Notes: generated by a model from the letters alone, not told the origin. A DNA stretch of 64,000 nucleotides from Bolinopsis microptera (GCF_026151205.1 NC_087080.1:7482797-7546796), one strand, 5' to 3'; numbered from the stretch's first letter, positions 30,471 to 62,481 are shown. A program made the numbers and translations.

Positions 30471-32605
30471 GGTTGGTAACCATCCACGTGACCCTGACTA
30501 GCAGCAGCAGGAACAACAGGACCAGTTTCTCTTCCAGCAGTCGCATCCCTGTATGATCTATCGTCTACCCTTGTGGACCTCCTCTTCCTTTTGTCGATAC
30601 CACCGTTAATCCTGAGAAGAACAGTGTTACGAATAAATTGACCTAACTTTGCTAGTCCCCTCCAGTTGAGGTGAAGGAAGTCCGGTTTTTGGTATTTGTT
30701 GAGGTCGCGAGAGAGAGAGCGGTCAAGGAGACCATCCCTATCACAGAACTCATCAAATCCATCCACATAACTGACACCAAAATTGGACGGGAGCAGCCTA
30801 CATCGAATCAAACTGTTAAAGTATATAAGCTTTCTATTTAAATCAGCACGTTTAGAAGGAATTGTTGGACAAACATATACATGCACACCCGGATTAATAG
30901 ATTGAATCTGGGCAATTTTTGAAACTAGATGGTTGTAGATTATATCAATATCGTTTTGGCTTTTTACATCTGTTTGTTTCAGGTCATTAACCCCACACAA
31001 TATAACACAGTTTCTATAGCCACAGGACACATAAGGATCAATGCTATCGACAGTTGGGGCAAAGAATCGTTTTCCAGGAAGCCATTTGCCGAATGACTTG
31101 GCAGGATCAGAACCGAATTTCAGTCCGCCGGTGTTCGAGTCCCCAATGATACATGTAGCGTTTCTATTCAGGGAACTGACTGATCTCAATGTTATGCTGT
31201 AGCGCAGCCCAGTTATCTCGCCTGCATCGATACGATGGTGGAACAGTGCTTGGCTACGACGAGTCATTACATATAATGATCCTGGGCCACATAGTTGCTT
31301 GTGCTCATCAATACCTGTACTAGCATCAGAGAAAGAAACATGACATGCAGTACCAAGAGAGACTGTAAAGATACTTGATTCCGGGTGGATAGAAGGCTCG
31401 TTATCAGAGTGTCTAGGCAAGGTGCTGCTTGTGCCGTCAAACCGATTCACCAAACAGCTGTTAACCTGAGGTTGGTCACCTGAACAAAACTCACTGTTGA
31501 TTCTGTCGATGAGTTTTCTCAAGGGTGGTGGTATTGCCTTTGGTGTCTTGGACGACTTAGATCCAGGATAATCGTACCGTTCCCCATATGATAGGCAGGA
31601 GCGTTCGTTTTCAATTTTGAAGTCTGTGCTGCTCAAATCAAATAGGTCAACTAGTTCTTCCGCAGTCTTCTGATCTATAAAATCGTTTTTGAACAGTTCC
31701 ACAGGTTTCTGCTCATGATGAGGTGGCTGCAAAAGGACAGGTGGTGCTGGAGGACGAGGATGCTGTGCAGGAGGTAGGTTGGGAGGAATGCAAGGACCAG
31801 GGTTATGCAATGGCTGTATAGAACTTATAGACTGTTTTAGTTCAGCAATGCCTGCAGCTACAGTGGGCTCATTTGCAGAAAGTGCGGTGAGTTGTTCTGA
31901 GATGCTCTTCAGAAACTGCTCAGATGAGTCTGTAGATGGGGATGATTCAGGGGAAGGTCTAGATGCTAAAAGTTTAAGGTCCCTCTGTAGTTCAGCAATG
32001 TTGGTATTTATTGATTCTAATGATTTGTCATGGAGCTTTATTTCATTATTTAGGCCATTAAGGGAGTTCTCTTTAAGAAGCAGGTGTTGAAGGTGAACGT
32101 CGAACTGGGAGAGAGTGTCAAGGTTCCTAGAGAACTGTTCGAAGTCAAATTTTTCAAGAGCTGAGCCTGCTGAGCTTGCTGATGCCACAAGTGCACTGAC
32201 AGTTTCAAGATTCTTAACAGCTGTAGATGCTTCAAAATCTGAGTTGGCCTGTTGCAAAGCCCTTGTGTTCCTGCAGCTGTAACAAAATTCGTCTCTCTGT
32301 TTCTTCAGTGTTGATACTGGTGCCACGAAGCAGTATGGGCACAGCCATTCTACCATGGAGTTGATAGCTGACCTCGTTATACCCTTCATAGACAAGCAGT
32401 CCACATGCCACTCTTGATGACACTTAGAACAGTCAATGAGGTAAACTTTACCGTTAAAAGAGCGTTGACATGGACATTTCTTCTTGTCCCTATGTTTCCT
32501 GTTTACCTGATCTTCATTGTCCACTGTAGATTCGGCTAAAATGTTGCGAGACAAGCTATTAGATGTTTTAGGAGTACCTGAATTCTTCCTAGTATTTGAC
32601 GCCAT
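30467..32605 (-). CDS. LINE ORF1: PHD finger - coiled coil - AlkB-like dioxygenase - SGNH esterase
   Basis: I start at ATG 32605 (context GAAAATGG), giving 712 residues; an in-frame TTG two codons earlier is less likely. In order: a Cys/His PHD finger at about 44-92 (CPCQ...CSKCHQEWHVDC...CPYC) with an extra CYSC; a predicted helical region at about 150-260; a Pro-rich linker at about 266-300; and an AlkB-type 2OG-Fe(II) domain at about 303-476 with LVNRFDGTSSTLPRHSDNEP (HxD iron ligands), GPGSLYVMTRRSQALFHHRI (distal His) and RYSITLR (2-oxoglutarate Arg). An SGNH/GDSL hydrolase follows at about 485-665 with IIGDSNTGG (Ser), GVNDL (block III) and DFLHLNWRG (Asp/His). PHD and esterase are established for CR1 ORF1. 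The AlkB domain is the unusual part; in cells AlkB enzymes demethylate alkylated nucleic acids, and its role here is inference. All catalytic residues that I can identify are present. Confidence 0.88.
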   Translation of the reverse strand: MASNTRKNSGTPKTSNSLSRNILAESTVDNEDQVNRKHRDKKKCPCQRSFNGKVYLIDCSKCHQEWHVDCLSMKGITRSAINSMVEWLCPYCFVAPVSTLKKQRDEFCYSCRNTRALQQANSDFEASTAVKNLETVSALVASASSAGSALEKFDFEQFSRNLDTLSQFDVHLQHLLLKENSLNGLNNEIKLHDKSLESINTNIAELQRDLKLLASRPSPESSPSTDSSEQFLKSISEQLTALSANEPTVAAGIAELKQSISSIQPLHNPGPCIPPNLPPAQHPRPPAPPVLLQPPHHEQKPVELFKNDFIDQKTAEELVDLFDLSSTDFKIENERSCLSYGERYDYPGSKSSKTPKAIPPPLRKLIDRINSEFCSGDQPQVNSCLVNRFDGTSSTLPRHSDNEPSIHPESSIFTVSLGTACHVSFSDASTGIDEHKQLCGPGSLYVMTRRSQALFHHRIDAGEITGLRYSITLRSVSSLNRNATCIIGDSNTGGLKFGSDPAKSFGKWLPGKRFFAPTVDSIDPYVSCGYRNCVILCGVNDLKQTDVKSQNDIDIIYNHLVSKIAQIQSINPGVHVYVCPTIPSKRADLNRKLIYFNSLIRCRLLPSNFGVSYVDGFDEFCDRDGLLDRSLSRDLNKYQKPDFLHLNWRGLAKLGQFIRNTVLLRINGGIDKRKRRSTRVDDRSYRDATAGRETGPVVPAAASQGHVDGYQP

Positions 32606-32640
32606 TTTCAAATCAAATGTAAGTAATACTGACCAAATAG

Positions 32641-33794
32641 ATCCGACTTGGGGTCGGCTCCCGTTAAGTGTTTTGTTTTGGAGGAGATTAGGACTTCAGA
32701 GTTGATGACCCTAGTAAAGTGTAGATGACCCTAATAGAGTGTAGAATGTAGATGACCCTTAGCTTAGTACGCCCCTTCGGGGGAGTTGTAACATACCATT
32801 CCTCAATAAATGTATTTAATTGTAGTTGTGAAAATAGTTTAAAAGTAATGACTGTTTCTTGTTGTTGTTAGTTCAGTCATTTAGCATATATAATGGGACT
32901 TACACAGTAAACTAGTAGAAAAAGTATAACATGATACATTCAATCAAATCATGTGAGGCAATTGGTAGAGCACAGCTGTACACAGGTAAAGGAAATGGTC
33001 CATTGCCACCAAAATTAGTCGATATCTCTCAATTTTCATTATATCAAAACAAGTAATATCCAAACAATATAGGACCAATATAGGACTTATATTACAATAT
33101 AAGGCCTATATTGCACATGTGTTTTGAGGCTGGATAACAGTGCTGGACAGTATCTCCATTTCTAAGGTAACATGCCAAGCTCCTGGGTACCTCAAGCCCA
33201 ATCTGTGTTAGGGCAGGATTTAGTTTATAGAATATGCACTATACAGGGGTGCTAAAAGTAACGTTACTTATGTTGGGTCTTATACCACCACTGTGTTTCA
33301 TGTTCGAGACCTGTAACTTTGCAGATGGCATGCTGTAACTACTCATTCGAGGATTCCGTCATCAAAATAAATAGCCTATATTGTTCTTTCCGAACATGCT
33401 AGACGCCTAATGTTTTTAGATTACTGAGCTGCAGATGATGAATTGTTGCATTTGATATGAAAAAATGAGGCAAAATGGGTTTTAAATGACAAAGTTATCA
33501 AACATTTTGTGTCACCTGATCAGGTAATCAAATCACCTGATCACATGAATAAACTCGTTGTGCTTCGTATCTTGTTTATCTGAGAAGCTACAACTCTAAT
33601 TTTTACTTGACTATATAATACTTTACTTTAACTGTAGTGAGGTGTGCTCCACAATTTGAAGTATCTCCTCTCTCTGATATTGTCAATCGATTTATAAAAT
33701 GTTTAATCAACCAGTGGCCCCCAAATTTATCACACTAAATTTGTTCTTCTCTTGCCAGCTTAATTAATATACATACATAATAATGATATTTCAG
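32641..33794. other. Intergenic between LINE and SUPT7L
   Basis: No coding signal. Short GATGACCCTAGTAAAGTGTA-type repeats lie at 32704-32760 and an interrupted GGACCAATATAGGACTTATA repeat at 33070-33115. Confidence 0.45.
33781..33794 (+). promoter_or_regulatory. Acceptor splice site just before the SUPT7L start
   Basis: TAATGATATTTCAG followed by CAAAAAAGCC-ATG. The site would create a 10-nt leader, consistent with an untranslated first exon or spliced-leader addition. Sequence alone cannot tell these apart. Confidence 0.5.
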
Positions 33795-33804
33795 CAAAAA
33801 AGCC

Positions 33805-34704
33805 ATGACAAAGAAATTGTGGGGAGAAATCGATGATGAACCTGAAATTGACACAAGTGTAGCTAGTATGAAGCCAGCTGATATGCTTATTCCCAAACCT
33901 TATAAACTTAATAGCACACATGATGATACTCCAGATCACCCATTCTTGAGACCACCAACCTCACGGAAGGGCTCCAACTCTATTCTTCATGCTATAGATT
34001 TATTGAGACACAATCAAGAGATTCAGTCCCAGAAGACAAAGCTTCAGAAGAGAATCATGAAAACGAAAGGTGATTGTGAAATACCAGAACTTCCTCCAGC
34101 ACCTAATGAATTTTGTCAAAATCTACCAGATGCTTCAAATTTGACCAAGTCAACAGTTATAAAATTAACTGAGGTACCCTCAATATCGGAGGAAACAGCA
34201 AATGTATTACTCAAAAAATCAGCTGCATCTATTTTGTGTCATGTTGGTTTCACGTCTGCGGATTCAGACGCTCTCGATACACTCTCTGAGAATCTTGGTG
34301 GTTATCTTCAGAAATTTTCTCGTGAGCTCCGTAATCAACAAGACAACTACATAATGGGTCACAAGACTTCTCGCACAGATGTGTTTGAGGCTACTTTATA
34401 TGAGCATAAAATCAGGGGCTACGAAGAATTCATTAGTTTTGCAAAGACTTGTGTCATAGATTACACCTTGAAGTTAGACGATAGGAGAAAAACTATTGAA
34501 GCTGAGTATGCCATACTTTCTAAAACTCCTTATCATTCAGCAAGATCAATACCGGTTCATTTTCCTAATGTTAATACGGTTGATCTTCTAAAAGGTGACT
34601 TTGAGCCAGAACCTTCATCTCCTAATATTGTTACAGATCATGAGACTGAAGGGATTTCCAGAGATGTTTTCATGCACGAGCCTAACGGAATATTTTACCA
34701 CTAG
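33805..34704 (+). CDS. SUPT7L: SAGA/STAGA subunit SUPT7L (STAF65-gamma) homologue, intronless
   Basis: SUPT7L is a subunit of the SAGA/STAGA histone acetyltransferase coactivator and uses a histone-fold (bromodomain-associated) domain to pair with another subunit. The 299-residue protein opens MTKKLWGEIDDE, like the vertebrate protein's YWGEI start, followed by an AIDLLRHNQEI segment that parallels its conserved LIQHN helix. The histone fold lies at about 125-175 (TANVLLKKSAASILCHVGFT, then SDALDTLSENLGGYLQKFSR). A C-terminal helical part has VFEATLYEHKIRGYEEFISF. The vertebrate protein is about 414 residues, and the acidic/serine tail is mostly absent here. An acceptor-like TATTTCAG ends at 33794, only 10 nt before the ATG, indicating a 5'-UTR intron or a trans-splice site. 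A poly(A) signal follows at 34858. The RECK start is 1.06 kb downstream on the same strand. Confidence 0.85.
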   Translation: MTKKLWGEIDDEPEIDTSVASMKPADMLIPKPYKLNSTHDDTPDHPFLRPPTSRKGSNSILHAIDLLRHNQEIQSQKTKLQKRIMKTKGDCEIPELPPAPNEFCQNLPDASNLTKSTVIKLTEVPSISEETANVLLKKSAASILCHVGFTSADSDALDTLSENLGGYLQKFSRELRNQQDNYIMGHKTSRTDVFEATLYEHKIRGYEEFISFAKTCVIDYTLKLDDRRKTIEAEYAILSKTPYHSARSIPVHFPNVNTVDLLKGDFEPEPSSPNIVTDHETEGISRDVFMHEPNGIFYH

Positions 34705-34857
34705 TTTTGTTAAGTTTATTAACAAAATAATTTTTCCTTGCACAGTCACTACACTATCGTTATTACTAATTTTGTTCTATGGAATGGCTGGTAACGATTT
34801 GAAGTTATTTATTGATATTATTATCAATTTTAAATCTGATTAATTTTGCAAATTATT

Positions 34858-34863
34858 AATAAA
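34858..34863 (+). terminator. AATAAA polyadenylation signal of SUPT7L
   Basis: Canonical AATAAA about 155 nt after the SUPT7L stop, followed by a GT/T-rich stretch. Confidence 0.55.
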
Positions 34864-35763
34864 GTTTTATCGATTAATTGGAGGTTCTATGATGATTTTT
34901 CATTATATTTGAGATATTATGCATCTATCATAAAATTTTCGTTGTTCTATAATGTTATATTGCACAGTTGTCCACCAGGCTATAATTGACCCAAAATCGA
35001 GTGTCATGAAATTCTGCTTATTTATTTGTTATTTATCGTAAATTATCAGCGGGTACATATGCTAGAGATGATAATTAAAAATCTTTCAAAATGTGGAAAT
35101 GATGTACAATAATATTAACAATTTTTTACACTGTCCGAAATTCAAGCAATTGGCAGTGAAAATTGGCCTACATCTGACTGGATATTCATGGAGCAGTGTA
35201 TATTTGCATTTACTTACTCTTTTTGTTGCTGTTTGACGTGTCGAATACCAGTCTCATGAAAAAAATTCATTTTTATCTATTTTGTTTGATTTTTCATGTA
35301 CCCTCAAATTTTAGACCCACTTTTTAACAAAAATTTTGGTTTTAAAATTAGAAAAATGTTAATGTCGCGGACCTCTGTCTATTGTTTAAATTGATGTTTT
35401 CAGTTTTATTGAATGCAATCACAGATTTAGCTATTTAAAGCAGATTCAGCTTAAAGCATGCAAGTAAACCGATCATTATATTAAGCTGATCTATTTCATC
35501 ACATTGTGTACCAATCTATCTTTGTGGAAAGATAATATAACTTTTGACGTGCAAATTTATAGCGCTAAAATACTGCAAATTAATAGTGATCAAATATATG
35601 AATTCGCTGTTTTCAAGCTTCAAATTTGTTTGCATTTCAAATTTTACAATTGTAAAGATTAACAATAATTCAAGATAATAATATATTTATTAACCAGGTA
35701 TTTTCTCCCCACTAGATTAGATGTGACACTGACTTAGGTATGTGAGAAGGTGGAGATCCATAT
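34864..35763. other. SUPT7L-RECK intergenic region
   Basis: About 0.9 kb of AT-rich sequence with no coding signal. It must contain or lie near the RECK promoter. No TATA box is placed with confidence. Confidence 0.4.
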
Positions 35764-56947
<21,184 letters not shown>

Positions 56948-57250
56948 AACCTCCTATTTTTTTTTCATTTAGCTTGATAATGCTACTAAATGCATAATAA
57001 GTGAGTGAGCTCTTGTATTATGATGATGATGCCCGCTGATGTGTAACTGTCTACGTGTTTTGATATTATATATATTTGAATTTATCTTTAGTTTTTTAAT
57101 CTTACAGGGAAGCTTTTATTTTTCTAATGTTGAGACCCGCCGTGATTTATGATCCTGTATACAGTTATTACTATGTACCCTGTATACTATACACTTTTCA
57201 TGTACCTATCAGTTTTCGTGCTAAAAGTAAATAGCGTGAGATGATGAGAG
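56948..57250. other. 3' flank of RECK
   Basis: Probably the RECK 3' UTR and intergenic DNA. The nearest poly(A)-like hexamer I see is the weak AATAAG at about 56997. Confidence 0.35.
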
Positions 57251-57251
57251 A

Positions 57252-57805
57252 TGTTTGATAAATAGAGAGGTTTGGTAAATAGAGAGAGGTTTGGTAAATA
57301 GAGAGAGATTTGGTAAATAGAGAGAGGTTTGGTAAATAGAGAGAGATTTGGTAAATAGAGATAGATTTGGTAAATAGAGAGAGGTTTGGTAAATAGAGAG
57401 AGGTTTGGTAAATAGAGAGAGATTTGGTAAATTGAGAGAGGTTTAATAAATAGAGAGAGATTTGGTAAATAGAGAGAGGTTTGGTAAATAGAGAGATTTG
57501 GTAAATAGAGAGAGGTTTGGTAAATAGAGAGAGATTTGGTAAATAGAGAGAGGTTTAATAAATAGAGAGAGGTTTAATAAATAGAGAGAGATTTGGTAAA
57601 TAGAGAGAGGTTTGGTAAATAGAGAGAGATTTGGTAAATAGAGAGAGATTTGGTAAATAGAGAGAGGTTTAATAAATAGAGAGAGATTTGGTAAATAGAG
57701 AGAGGTTTGGTAAATAGAGAGAGGTTTGGTAAATAGAGAGAGGTTTGGTAAATAGAGAGAGGTTTGGTAAATGGAGAGAGGTTTGATAAATATAGAGAGG
57801 GTTGA
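57252..57805. repeat. 19-bp minisatellite, about 29 copies
   Basis: The unit is AGAGAGAGGTTTGGTAAAT with variants GATTTGG and GGTTTAATA. The minus-strand frame (SLYLPNLSLF heptad-like repeats) is a by-product. Variant units are interspersed in recurrent order. Confidence 0.93.
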
Positions 57806-57884
57806 TTTGCTAAACGATAAATAACAAGAGTTACTATGTGGTGTGCCTGTTCTCAAAGCAATAGAACACGTTTGTTCCGCACGT

Positions 57885-57978
57885 GGCAGTTCTCAGCCAA
57901 TCAAATACAAGGATTGCTGTCATGAAGCAGCTTTCTGCCAATCAAATACAAGGATTGCTGTCACGTGTTCAAATTAAC
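57885..57978 (+). repeat. Tandem duplication with CCAAT boxes
   Basis: About 27 nt (GCCAATCAAATACAAGGATT then GCTGTCA) is repeated twice, 44 nt apart. Each copy carries CCAAT. Confidence 0.75.
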
Positions 57979-59787
57979 GTGTTCCTCCATTCTATTTCTC
58001 CAAACTGGGTTAACAATATTTACTGGTATTTTCATTGACTGTTTTAAAAATTGAAAATTAGGCACTGCAGTTTATTTTGGTGGAACTAGAAACTTGTCAA
58101 CTGATTTTAGGTGTATGTTCCAGTCTGAGAAAAAAATAGTACAAGAGTATTTATAATTATAAAAATGGGTAAATAATTATGCAATATATTGTGCAGAGTC
58201 CGAATATTATTATTATTTTATTAAAAGAACCATAAAATGTAAAATAATTTTATTTCTGAAGATCTTCTGACGTCACTGCCCCTTAATTCGATGGTATTGG
58301 TTATCCTCACGTGCGTTTATTAGTTCATTCAATTATTAGTATACGTATGATTTGGAAATATTTGTCGACCATGATTAAACGCTTTAATATGAATCTTAGA
58401 GAAGGGAACCAATTTGAAAAGTAACAGGAATATGAAATTGAGAGACCAAACGCTCACGATTTGAAGTGATTTTCGGTTTCATGTGTGTTTCACGTTTAGT
58501 AAATTATTTCTGGCTTTATGTTTCAGTTTTGCATTAGATTCGAACTGATCGATGAATAAAACTTGGTATTAGATACCCTGTACAGCCTATAAAGATGTAC
58601 CTTACAGTTCATATTGTGTACAATTGCGAAGCTGACGACTATAAGTATAATAAATGATGTTATACTCAGGGAGGCGGGGCACCCTTACTGTAGTAATGTA
58701 ATACTGTCACGTGTCAAAACTACATATGCAGTAAAACTAGAATTCTGTGAATGTGATTAAACGATTTGTTAATATTTCGGGCCCTCCGATTTCACGATTA
58801 CATGACTTCTATTTTATCAATGTACCGATATAATGTAAACTTACCGTGGGTCCTCAACATCAAAATTGGCGCGGCTCTAAATTAACACATAAGTTCAATG
58901 TCGTTCAGAGCCGCACCAATCTAGAGACCCGCCAATTTTGATGTGAACGACTTACGGTTACCGTGTCCTGCCTTATCGAATATATATACATTGTTTGAAT
59001 AACTAAACTGTATCCTTCTCATGAAGATATCTACATTGTTTGAATAACTAAGCTGTATCCTTCTCATGTGTTTGATGTGCTTTGTCCCAACTTTTAAATC
59101 TCATTTTAGTACAAACAAATTTATCGTTATTAATTGTCATTAATTACAGATGTAATGATTATTATACACAAAAAAATTGGGTAAAGAGAACCGTCTGTGC
59201 ACTATTTTGTTGCTCTAATAGTAATTTCAAACCAGAAGTAAACCAGGGCAGGAAGTGATAAACATGATCATAATATGCCCATATTAATTTAACTGAAAAG
59301 GTATTACAGTGCTGACAAGCAACGATATTTGTTTATTTTGCGATTCCGTACAGCTGCCCAAAACTTCATATTAATGTGCGGCAAAATTAAGATGAACAAA
59401 ACACCAAATTTGTAGCTTTTAATTTTAAGTACTCCCAGGTTGGATTATTCAACAGCGTAGTATATAATTATATAAGCTATTAATTAAACAATTTGATAAA
59501 TTGAAGAATCTAAATAAGTATGAAAAATTAAACACAATTCAGAAAACATTTCCATTATAAAAGCCTCCACAATCAAATAAATTTGTATTTAGAAGAAATG
59601 GTAAACTTTCCAAGGATGAAAAGCGAAGTAATTCAAAATGAAATCTCTCTACCCGGAGGGTCAACCGAAAGATGAATTGCCAGAGCCGTGTCCTGAGGCT
59701 GAACAGTAATATAAACAGTTCATTTCTTACATTGTTTTTTCAAAGTATACTCATTTTACTTACTCTTCCAACGTCCTATCATCCTCT
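57979..59787. other. Intergenic
   Basis: No gene is supported. It contains an inverted pair, CATCAAAATTGGCGCGGCTC (58858) against CCGCCAATTTTGATG (58929), and a 46-bp direct duplication (ACATTGTTTGAATAACTAA...TTCTCATG) at about 58987-59069. Confidence 0.45.
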
Positions 59788-60696
59788 TCAACACCTTCCA
59801 AACGCAATCTCCCTGATGCCCCTTTCACTGATGAGCATGTAGCAAGCCACGACCATGCTACCAGTCTGTGGAACAAATGTGCCAGAGAAGAACCAAATGT
59901 AAACACTCCGACTAATGTTGGTTTTGTCCAACATTGCTAGGTTTACTGAAAATACAGCAAAAGATGCTGCGGCTATAATATCTGAGAACACAAGGATAGT
60001 TACCAGCTTAAATTCCCTCTTAACCATTCCAGCGACTCTTATTTCACCAGTTTGGTACCAAAACCTAATCCAGGTGGCCAAATAAATGCCGGCCACAATA
60101 CAACACACTATGATGAATGGAACCGTGGTTACAGCATCACCGATAACTGTTTTTTTCGATAATGGAATAGAGAATCCATCCGGGCTTCTGTTCATTTGTC
60201 CGTATATGATTGCAGCAGCAAAACAACAAGTGAAAAGAACGCTTATTGCGATTACTATACCCTTTATCAGTTTAAATGATTCGTTAAGGATTGTCCATAA
60301 TGGACAGTGGATATTACTGTACTGCATAGCAACTATCACAGTGTCGAAGGATATCAGTGCTACTGAACTCAGGATGCCTACAATATTCAAGGCTATTTCC
60401 CACCATCGGAAACTCATTATTTGGGAGAAATCTCGATCATTGAGAAGAATGTAAGAAGCAAGGATACAGCTGGAAGTTAAAAAGACCGGTCGAGCGAGGG
60501 AGATGTAAAAGAGATGTCTGTTAATCCAGGAAGGTCGGTTATCCTTGTAGTAGTGAATCAGGAGCAAGTTCACTATAAGTCCGACCACTATGTAGGCTAT
60601 CAGGACTCCTGCACAAACATAGTTCATGATCTCGTCAGTCTTGGTTCCTGTGTAGATGATCTTTCCAACTACTGTGATATTTCCGAAGGCAACCAT
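59788..60696 (-). CDS. Divergent rhodopsin-like (class A) GPCR, single exon
   Basis: From ATG 60696 the frame encodes 302 residues; an upstream in-frame TTG adds 33 residues but is not a normal start. A short N-terminus carries an NIT glycosylation sequon. Seven hydrophobic helices follow: about 23-48 (VCAGVLIAYIVVGLIVNLLL), 58-82 (SLARPVFLTSSCILASYIL), 95-120 (ALNIVGILSSVALISF), 138-160 (GIVIAISVLFTCCFAAAII), 180-205 (PFIIVCCIVAGIYLATWI), 222-246 (LVTILVFSDIIAAASFAVF) and 260-285 (IWFFSGTFVPQTGSMVVACY). Class A landmarks are weak: the DRY position reads DTV, the NPxxY region reads TGSMVVACY, and no helix-6 CWxP is seen. A helix 8-like SERGIREIAF ends the protein. It is probably a lineage-expanded orphan receptor. 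The ligand and coupling cannot be deduced. Confidence 0.75.
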   Translation of the reverse strand: MVAFGNITVVGKIIYTGTKTDEIMNYVCAGVLIAYIVVGLIVNLLLIHYYKDNRPSWINRHLFYISLARPVFLTSSCILASYILLNDRDFSQIMSFRWWEIALNIVGILSSVALISFDTVIVAMQYSNIHCPLWTILNESFKLIKGIVIAISVLFTCCFAAAIIYGQMNRSPDGFSIPLSKKTVIGDAVTTVPFIIVCCIVAGIYLATWIRFWYQTGEIRVAGMVKREFKLVTILVFSDIIAAASFAVFSVNLAMLDKTNISRSVYIWFFSGTFVPQTGSMVVACYMLISERGIREIAFGRC

Positions 60697-61495
60697 TCTA
60701 CTATTGGGTGTTAATAATAATATTAAGATAACTAAGCTTTTCACATGACAAATATTGGAACATGTGTTTGATATTTGATAATTTATCCTTCGCAAACTTT
60801 CTTAAACAAACTGTACCACTATAAAATATTTATAAGGAATAAAGATAATTACGTTTTCTGTTCATCAGCAAGCAAATTTAAAATCAGAAAATCAAAATTT
60901 TAACATTTATTTAAAGTAAGCAACACCGAAATAACTTCGTCATTCTGAGAAAGTGAGACCACAGGATAAGACATCAAGCAAGTTTTTAATCAACTTATAT
61001 TCGTTGTTGAGGGATAATATTTCACCGCCTCGGATAAGTCGTGATAAAATGTTTCACGAGATTCAAAAGCAAAACCAACATTTTCAACGTCTACAGAGTA
61101 CAGTGAAGAGAATGTGCAGAATATCTTAGATGGGAGCTTTCGCTCGTTAGATAACGTGACTCGTCGGATCAGTATCACGCCCATGTGATCACGCTTAGAT
61201 AACCGGGGTAGGAGGTGGTATGTGCTGTGATGAGCGGTGTAATGTGACCTACTAGCAGAGTGTTGTTCATGCAATGTCTACAATTTGTGACCACACGTAC
61301 AGGGGGAACATTCTTGTATTGGGCAAATGTTTTCATTAATTCGATACTTTTTCCTCAATTAACTCGATAGTTCATTAAGCTCAAAAAGTTAATGAAGCTT
61401 GTTATTATTAAGCTCTGAATAATATTTTTTGTTAGATAACCGTTTCTAATGATTAATTAATCAAATTAATTAATTTTAATTAAATATATCACCAG
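60697..61495. other. Intergenic or intronic
   Basis: No convincing coding signal. It would hold the promoter of the minus-strand GPCR and, if the next gene begins further upstream, an intron of it. Confidence 0.4.
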
Positions 61496-62481
61496 ACCCT
61501 ACGACCACGCCTTACACCGGTATAACCACATGCCTCACGTGATCTCTCCAGCTCTTCCCTTCGACGATATCATAGAGGCTTACTCCCAGCAGCAGTGGCA
61601 TATGAAGAGAGGAGGGTACGATAATAACAATAACAATAACAACAACAGTAACAACAACAGTAACTACAACAGCTATAATCGTGATAGCGGGTATAGTCAG
61701 CGTCCTGTGTTCTCTGGAGGAGGCGGAGGTGGGACTGGAACTGGGGGTGTTCATGATGAGTTTAGTTATTAATTAATTAATTTAGTTAATTAGCCACACT
61801 TCAACACTGTCTAGCATGATTGTTCAAAGAGTTTTCAATTATTTTGATTATACATAACAACTGTTTTAATTGCAATGCACACAAAAAGTAGGTAAGAAAC
61901 AACTTTTAAAGTAACACTGACCCTAGTAAAGGCAGACTACTAATATATCAATACCAATACCAATAGTTATAGTTCCCGTTCATAAAACCATAAATCAAGG
62001 TGTACCCCGGGGGTATGTCAGGTGGAATGTTCGGTGGAATGTCCGGAGGAATGGACTCTCTCCCTGGTAACACTGGGTACTCTAATCCTGGATATCCCGC
62101 TGCTAATATTGAGGAACAGTATTATTCTCACCAGGTTAGAACAACACTTTTAGAACAATATTAAAAGTACACTCTCAGTTTTATCAGTCAATAATAACTG
62201 GGTATCTTATCGAAACCATTTGTATTTTTCATTGATCCTTATCTTCATCAGTGACAACTTGCCAGCATTTTAGCCATATAACTGAGGGGTTGAGTTTCGC
62301 CCCTATTTTCTGTTATACTTATTAATATTATTACTATCGCATTTTATCATATCTTATCTTTTATTATATCTTATCTTTTATCATATCTTAGCAGACAGTA
62401 CGCGGGAACACATATCAATACAGTGGGCAACTTCAGTACGGCAACAAGATGCTGACTGCTCCCTCTAAGGCTCGCTTTTAA
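61496..62481 (+). CDS. Terminal exons of an unrecognised Gly/Asn/Tyr-rich protein, with alternative ends
   Basis: Exon A, 61496-61772 (acceptor ATCACCAG), encodes RPYDHALHRYNHMPHVISPA, then an Asn/Ser run and GGGGGGTGTGGVHDEFSY, and stops at TAA. Exon B, 62000-62134, encodes VYPGGMSGGMFGGMSGGMDS, then PGNTGYSNPGYP, in phase 0. Exon C, 62392-62481, encodes QTVRGNTYQYSGQLQYGNKM and APSKARF, then TAA. B and C join in phase, and the C acceptor is a TAGCAG tandem that can include or drop one Gln. A either ends the transcript or is spliced onward from an internal weak donor, so two C-termini are possible. Upstream exons were not found, and exon A enters in phase 2. AATAAA at about 62667 could be the poly(A) signal. 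The low-complexity composition suggests an RNA-binding or structural protein tail, but I do not recognise the family. Confidence 0.5.

Larger units (their letters stand above)
27005..32640 (-). mobile_element. CR1-like non-LTR retrotransposon with both ORFs open
   Basis: On the minus strand an ORF1 (PHD finger, AlkB-like domain, SGNH esterase) is followed, with a 4-nt ATGA overlap, by an ORF2 (zinc-finger, endonuclease, reverse transcriptase). PHD plus esterase in ORF1 is a known signature of CR1-clade LINEs. Neither frame has a stop or frameshift, so the insertion is probably young. The outer boundaries are estimated: the 5' UTR seems short and the 3' end may be the (TA)n at 27005-27021. No target-site duplication was identified. 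The element lies between the repeat-rich region and SUPT7L. Confidence 0.88.

Noticed and set aside
57443..57856. Minus-strand repetitive ORF (SLYLPNLSLF repeats)
   Set aside because: By-product of the 19-bp minisatellite.
60990..61274. Minus-strand 94-residue ORF
   Set aside because: No signal peptide, domain or splice support. It may be part of an old repeat.
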